From: an uncultured Campylobacter sp.
Lineage (GTDB): Bacteria; Campylobacterota; Campylobacteria; Campylobacterales; Campylobacteraceae
Length of the DNA: 5,685 nucleotides
NCBI GenBank assembly: GCA_938036585.1
Contig: CALHQN010000036.1
Location: 1-5,685 of the forward strand
Reading direction: 5' to 3'
A program made the position numbers and the translations under genes. Shown here piece by piece: positions 5,065 to 5,685 of this stretch. Below the pieces are notes generated by a model. It was not told where the DNA came from. It searched no databases and was given only the letters and a program-made list of their open reading frames with translations. Numbering within the stretch: position 1 is the first letter of the stretch; each line of letters opens with the position of its first letter.

Positions 5065-5280
5065 ATGATCGCGCTGCGACTCGTCGCAAAAAATCCGGGC
5101 GCGGCTATTCGGAAAATTTTCTCCGGAAATAAACTAGAAAACGACGAAGCGATCGGTCGCGGGCTTAGCTGCGGCGCTTATTTTTACAAAGATTATTTTT
5201 ACGCGAAGCGCTGCGTGGACGGTAAAATTTTGAAATTTGATCCGAACAACGACAAACTGCCGAATATTACGACGCCGTAA
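5065..5280 (+). CDS. unknown 71-residue frame (3' part of the split gene)
   Basis: It lies in the same frame as the preceding piece, 12 bases after its stop, with protein-like sequence already visible in the four codons before the ATG (EAVE). It has an N-terminal helix-like stretch (MIALRLVAKNPGAAIRKIF) and a C-terminal aromatic-rich part (CGAYFYKDYFYAKRCVDGK). No good ribosome site precedes the ATG, although translational coupling across the 12-base gap is possible. More likely the C-terminal half of a single ancestral protein than an independent gene. Confidence 0.4.
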   Translation: MIALRLVAKNPGAAIRKIFSGNKLENDEAIGRGLSCGAYFYKDYFYAKRCVDGKILKFDPNNDKLPNITTP

Positions 5281-5601
5281 ACGGGCGGCATCGATAGCAC
5301 GGGCAAAGGGCGGCGTCCAAGCTAGGCGGTGTCGACAAATTTTAAAAACGGGCAATGCGAGCGGCAGGTCTAAATTTTAACGCGGCTTTAAATTTATGCG
5401 GTCTGAATTTATACGACCTCAAGGGCTTGCGGCGTAGAATTTTAACTCCAAACGGCGCGCGTGAAATTTAATAAAATTTGCCTCTGAAATTTAGCAAAAT
5501 CGTTGGCTTATAAAATTCGCCGTTAAAATTTTTAAAAGCAGCGGCTTTAAATTTAGCGGCGCGCAATTTTACGGATCCGCTCGCGGATCTGCCGCGCAAA
5601 T
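5281..5601. other. non-coding gap between convergent genes
   Basis: No gene is supported on either strand: the minus-strand frame at 5134-5355 mostly mirrors the split gene. The stretch is full of AAATTT words and GC-rich clusters (GGCGCGC near 5454 and 5557). ATTTTAACTCCAAACGG at 5439-5455 resembles the left part of the CRISPR-like repeat, but it stands alone. Confidence 0.5.
5572..5591. terminator. hairpin between convergent genes, possible terminator
   Basis: CGGATCCG (5572-5579) pairs with CGGATCTG (5584-5591) through eight pairs including one G-U, with loop CTCG. It lies 10 bases beyond the stop of the partial minus-strand gene. Only short T-runs flank it on either strand, so it is a weak terminator candidate. 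Confidence 0.35.
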
Positions 5602-5685
5602 TTAGTAAAATTTTACGATCTCGCCGCCCCTATAGAGCTCAAAAACCCTATCCGATACGTAAATTTTAAATGTGTAGCCGCCCGC
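5602..5685 (-). CDS. C-terminal end of an unknown minus-strand gene (partial)
   Basis: Reading leftward from the window edge, one frame is open for 27 codons and ends at TAA (5602-5604). The peptide contains GYTFKIYVSDRVFELYRGG and ends in EIVKFY. Its alternating hydrophobic and polar residues look like genuine beta-rich protein. Another minus frame is also open over this short length, so the call rests on protein-like character only. The rest of the gene lies beyond the window, and no family can be named. Confidence 0.4.
   Translation of the reverse strand, partial: AGGYTFKIYVSDRVFELYRGGEIVKFY

Larger units (their letters stand above)
4771..5280 (+). pseudogene. unknown gene probably interrupted by an in-frame TAA
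   Basis: The reading frame from 4771 meets TAA at 5050-5052 and then runs on in the same frame without another stop to TAA at 5278-5280. Read through, it gives a protein of about 169 residues in which IIEGTGGRET is followed, after the stop, by EAVEMIALRLVAKNPGAAIRKIF, a helix-like continuation that needs no new start. Only the upstream part has a strong ribosome site; the ATG at 5065 has no clear one. The simplest reading is one gene broken by a single nonsense change (for example GAA or CAA to TAA). Alternatives are two genuine small genes in tandem, stop-codon readthrough, or a sequencing error. I do not recognise the family; no transmembrane segment or known catalytic motif is visible. Confidence 0.5.

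Noticed and set aside
5134..5355. Minus-strand 73-residue reading frame at the end of the split gene
   Set aside because: Mostly antisense to the protein-like plus-strand frame, Arg-rich composition typical of a shadow, and no ribosome site.

Overview
The window looks like chromosomal DNA of a Campylobacter-type epsilonproteobacterium. It may belong to the moderately GC-rich oral/gut group (gracilis, showae, rectus, curvus), but that is inference from style. The gaps between genes are saturated with AAATTT/TAAATTT words while the genes are mostly GC-rich. Promoters show perfect TATAAT boxes with no recognisable -35, and strong sites are of the AGGAG type. No rRNA, tRNA, transposase, integrase or cas gene is visible.

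Layout from left to right: an AT-rich non-coding stretch (1-441) carrying a promoter; a CPA1-type K+/H+ (Na+/H+) antiporter of the NhaP2/CvrA kind with a C-terminal RCK_C/TrkA-C-like domain (442-1908); a 656-base gap containing hairpins and a small, decaying CRISPR-like array (2310-2533); a minus-strand 100-residue MGMT/alkyltransferase-like protein (2565-2867). A divergent promoter region separates that gene from an AT-rich gene for a four-helix membrane protein of unknown function (2975-3511). Next come a hairpin-rich gap, a Tat-signal-bearing peptidase S51/PepE homologue (3706-4539), another hairpin/terminator region, an unknown gene apparently split by an in-frame TAA (4771-5280), and a non-coding gap. 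The 3' end of a minus-strand gene enters from the right edge (5602-5685).

The genes do not form an obvious operon or pathway: nearly every gene has its own promoter, terminator-like hairpin or wide gap. Common themes are envelope/ion homeostasis (antiporter, membrane protein, exported peptidase) and alkylation damage (MGMT-like protein), with no evidence that they work together.

The most noteworthy items are the degenerate 30-nt repeat array with 66/64/64-base periods and no cas genes, the PepE homologue with a twin-arginine signal and exact catalytic-triad spacing, the in-frame nonsense codon splitting the 4771-5280 gene, and the predicted leaderless start of the MGMT-like gene. I did not find convincing evidence of a wholly new multi-gene system.
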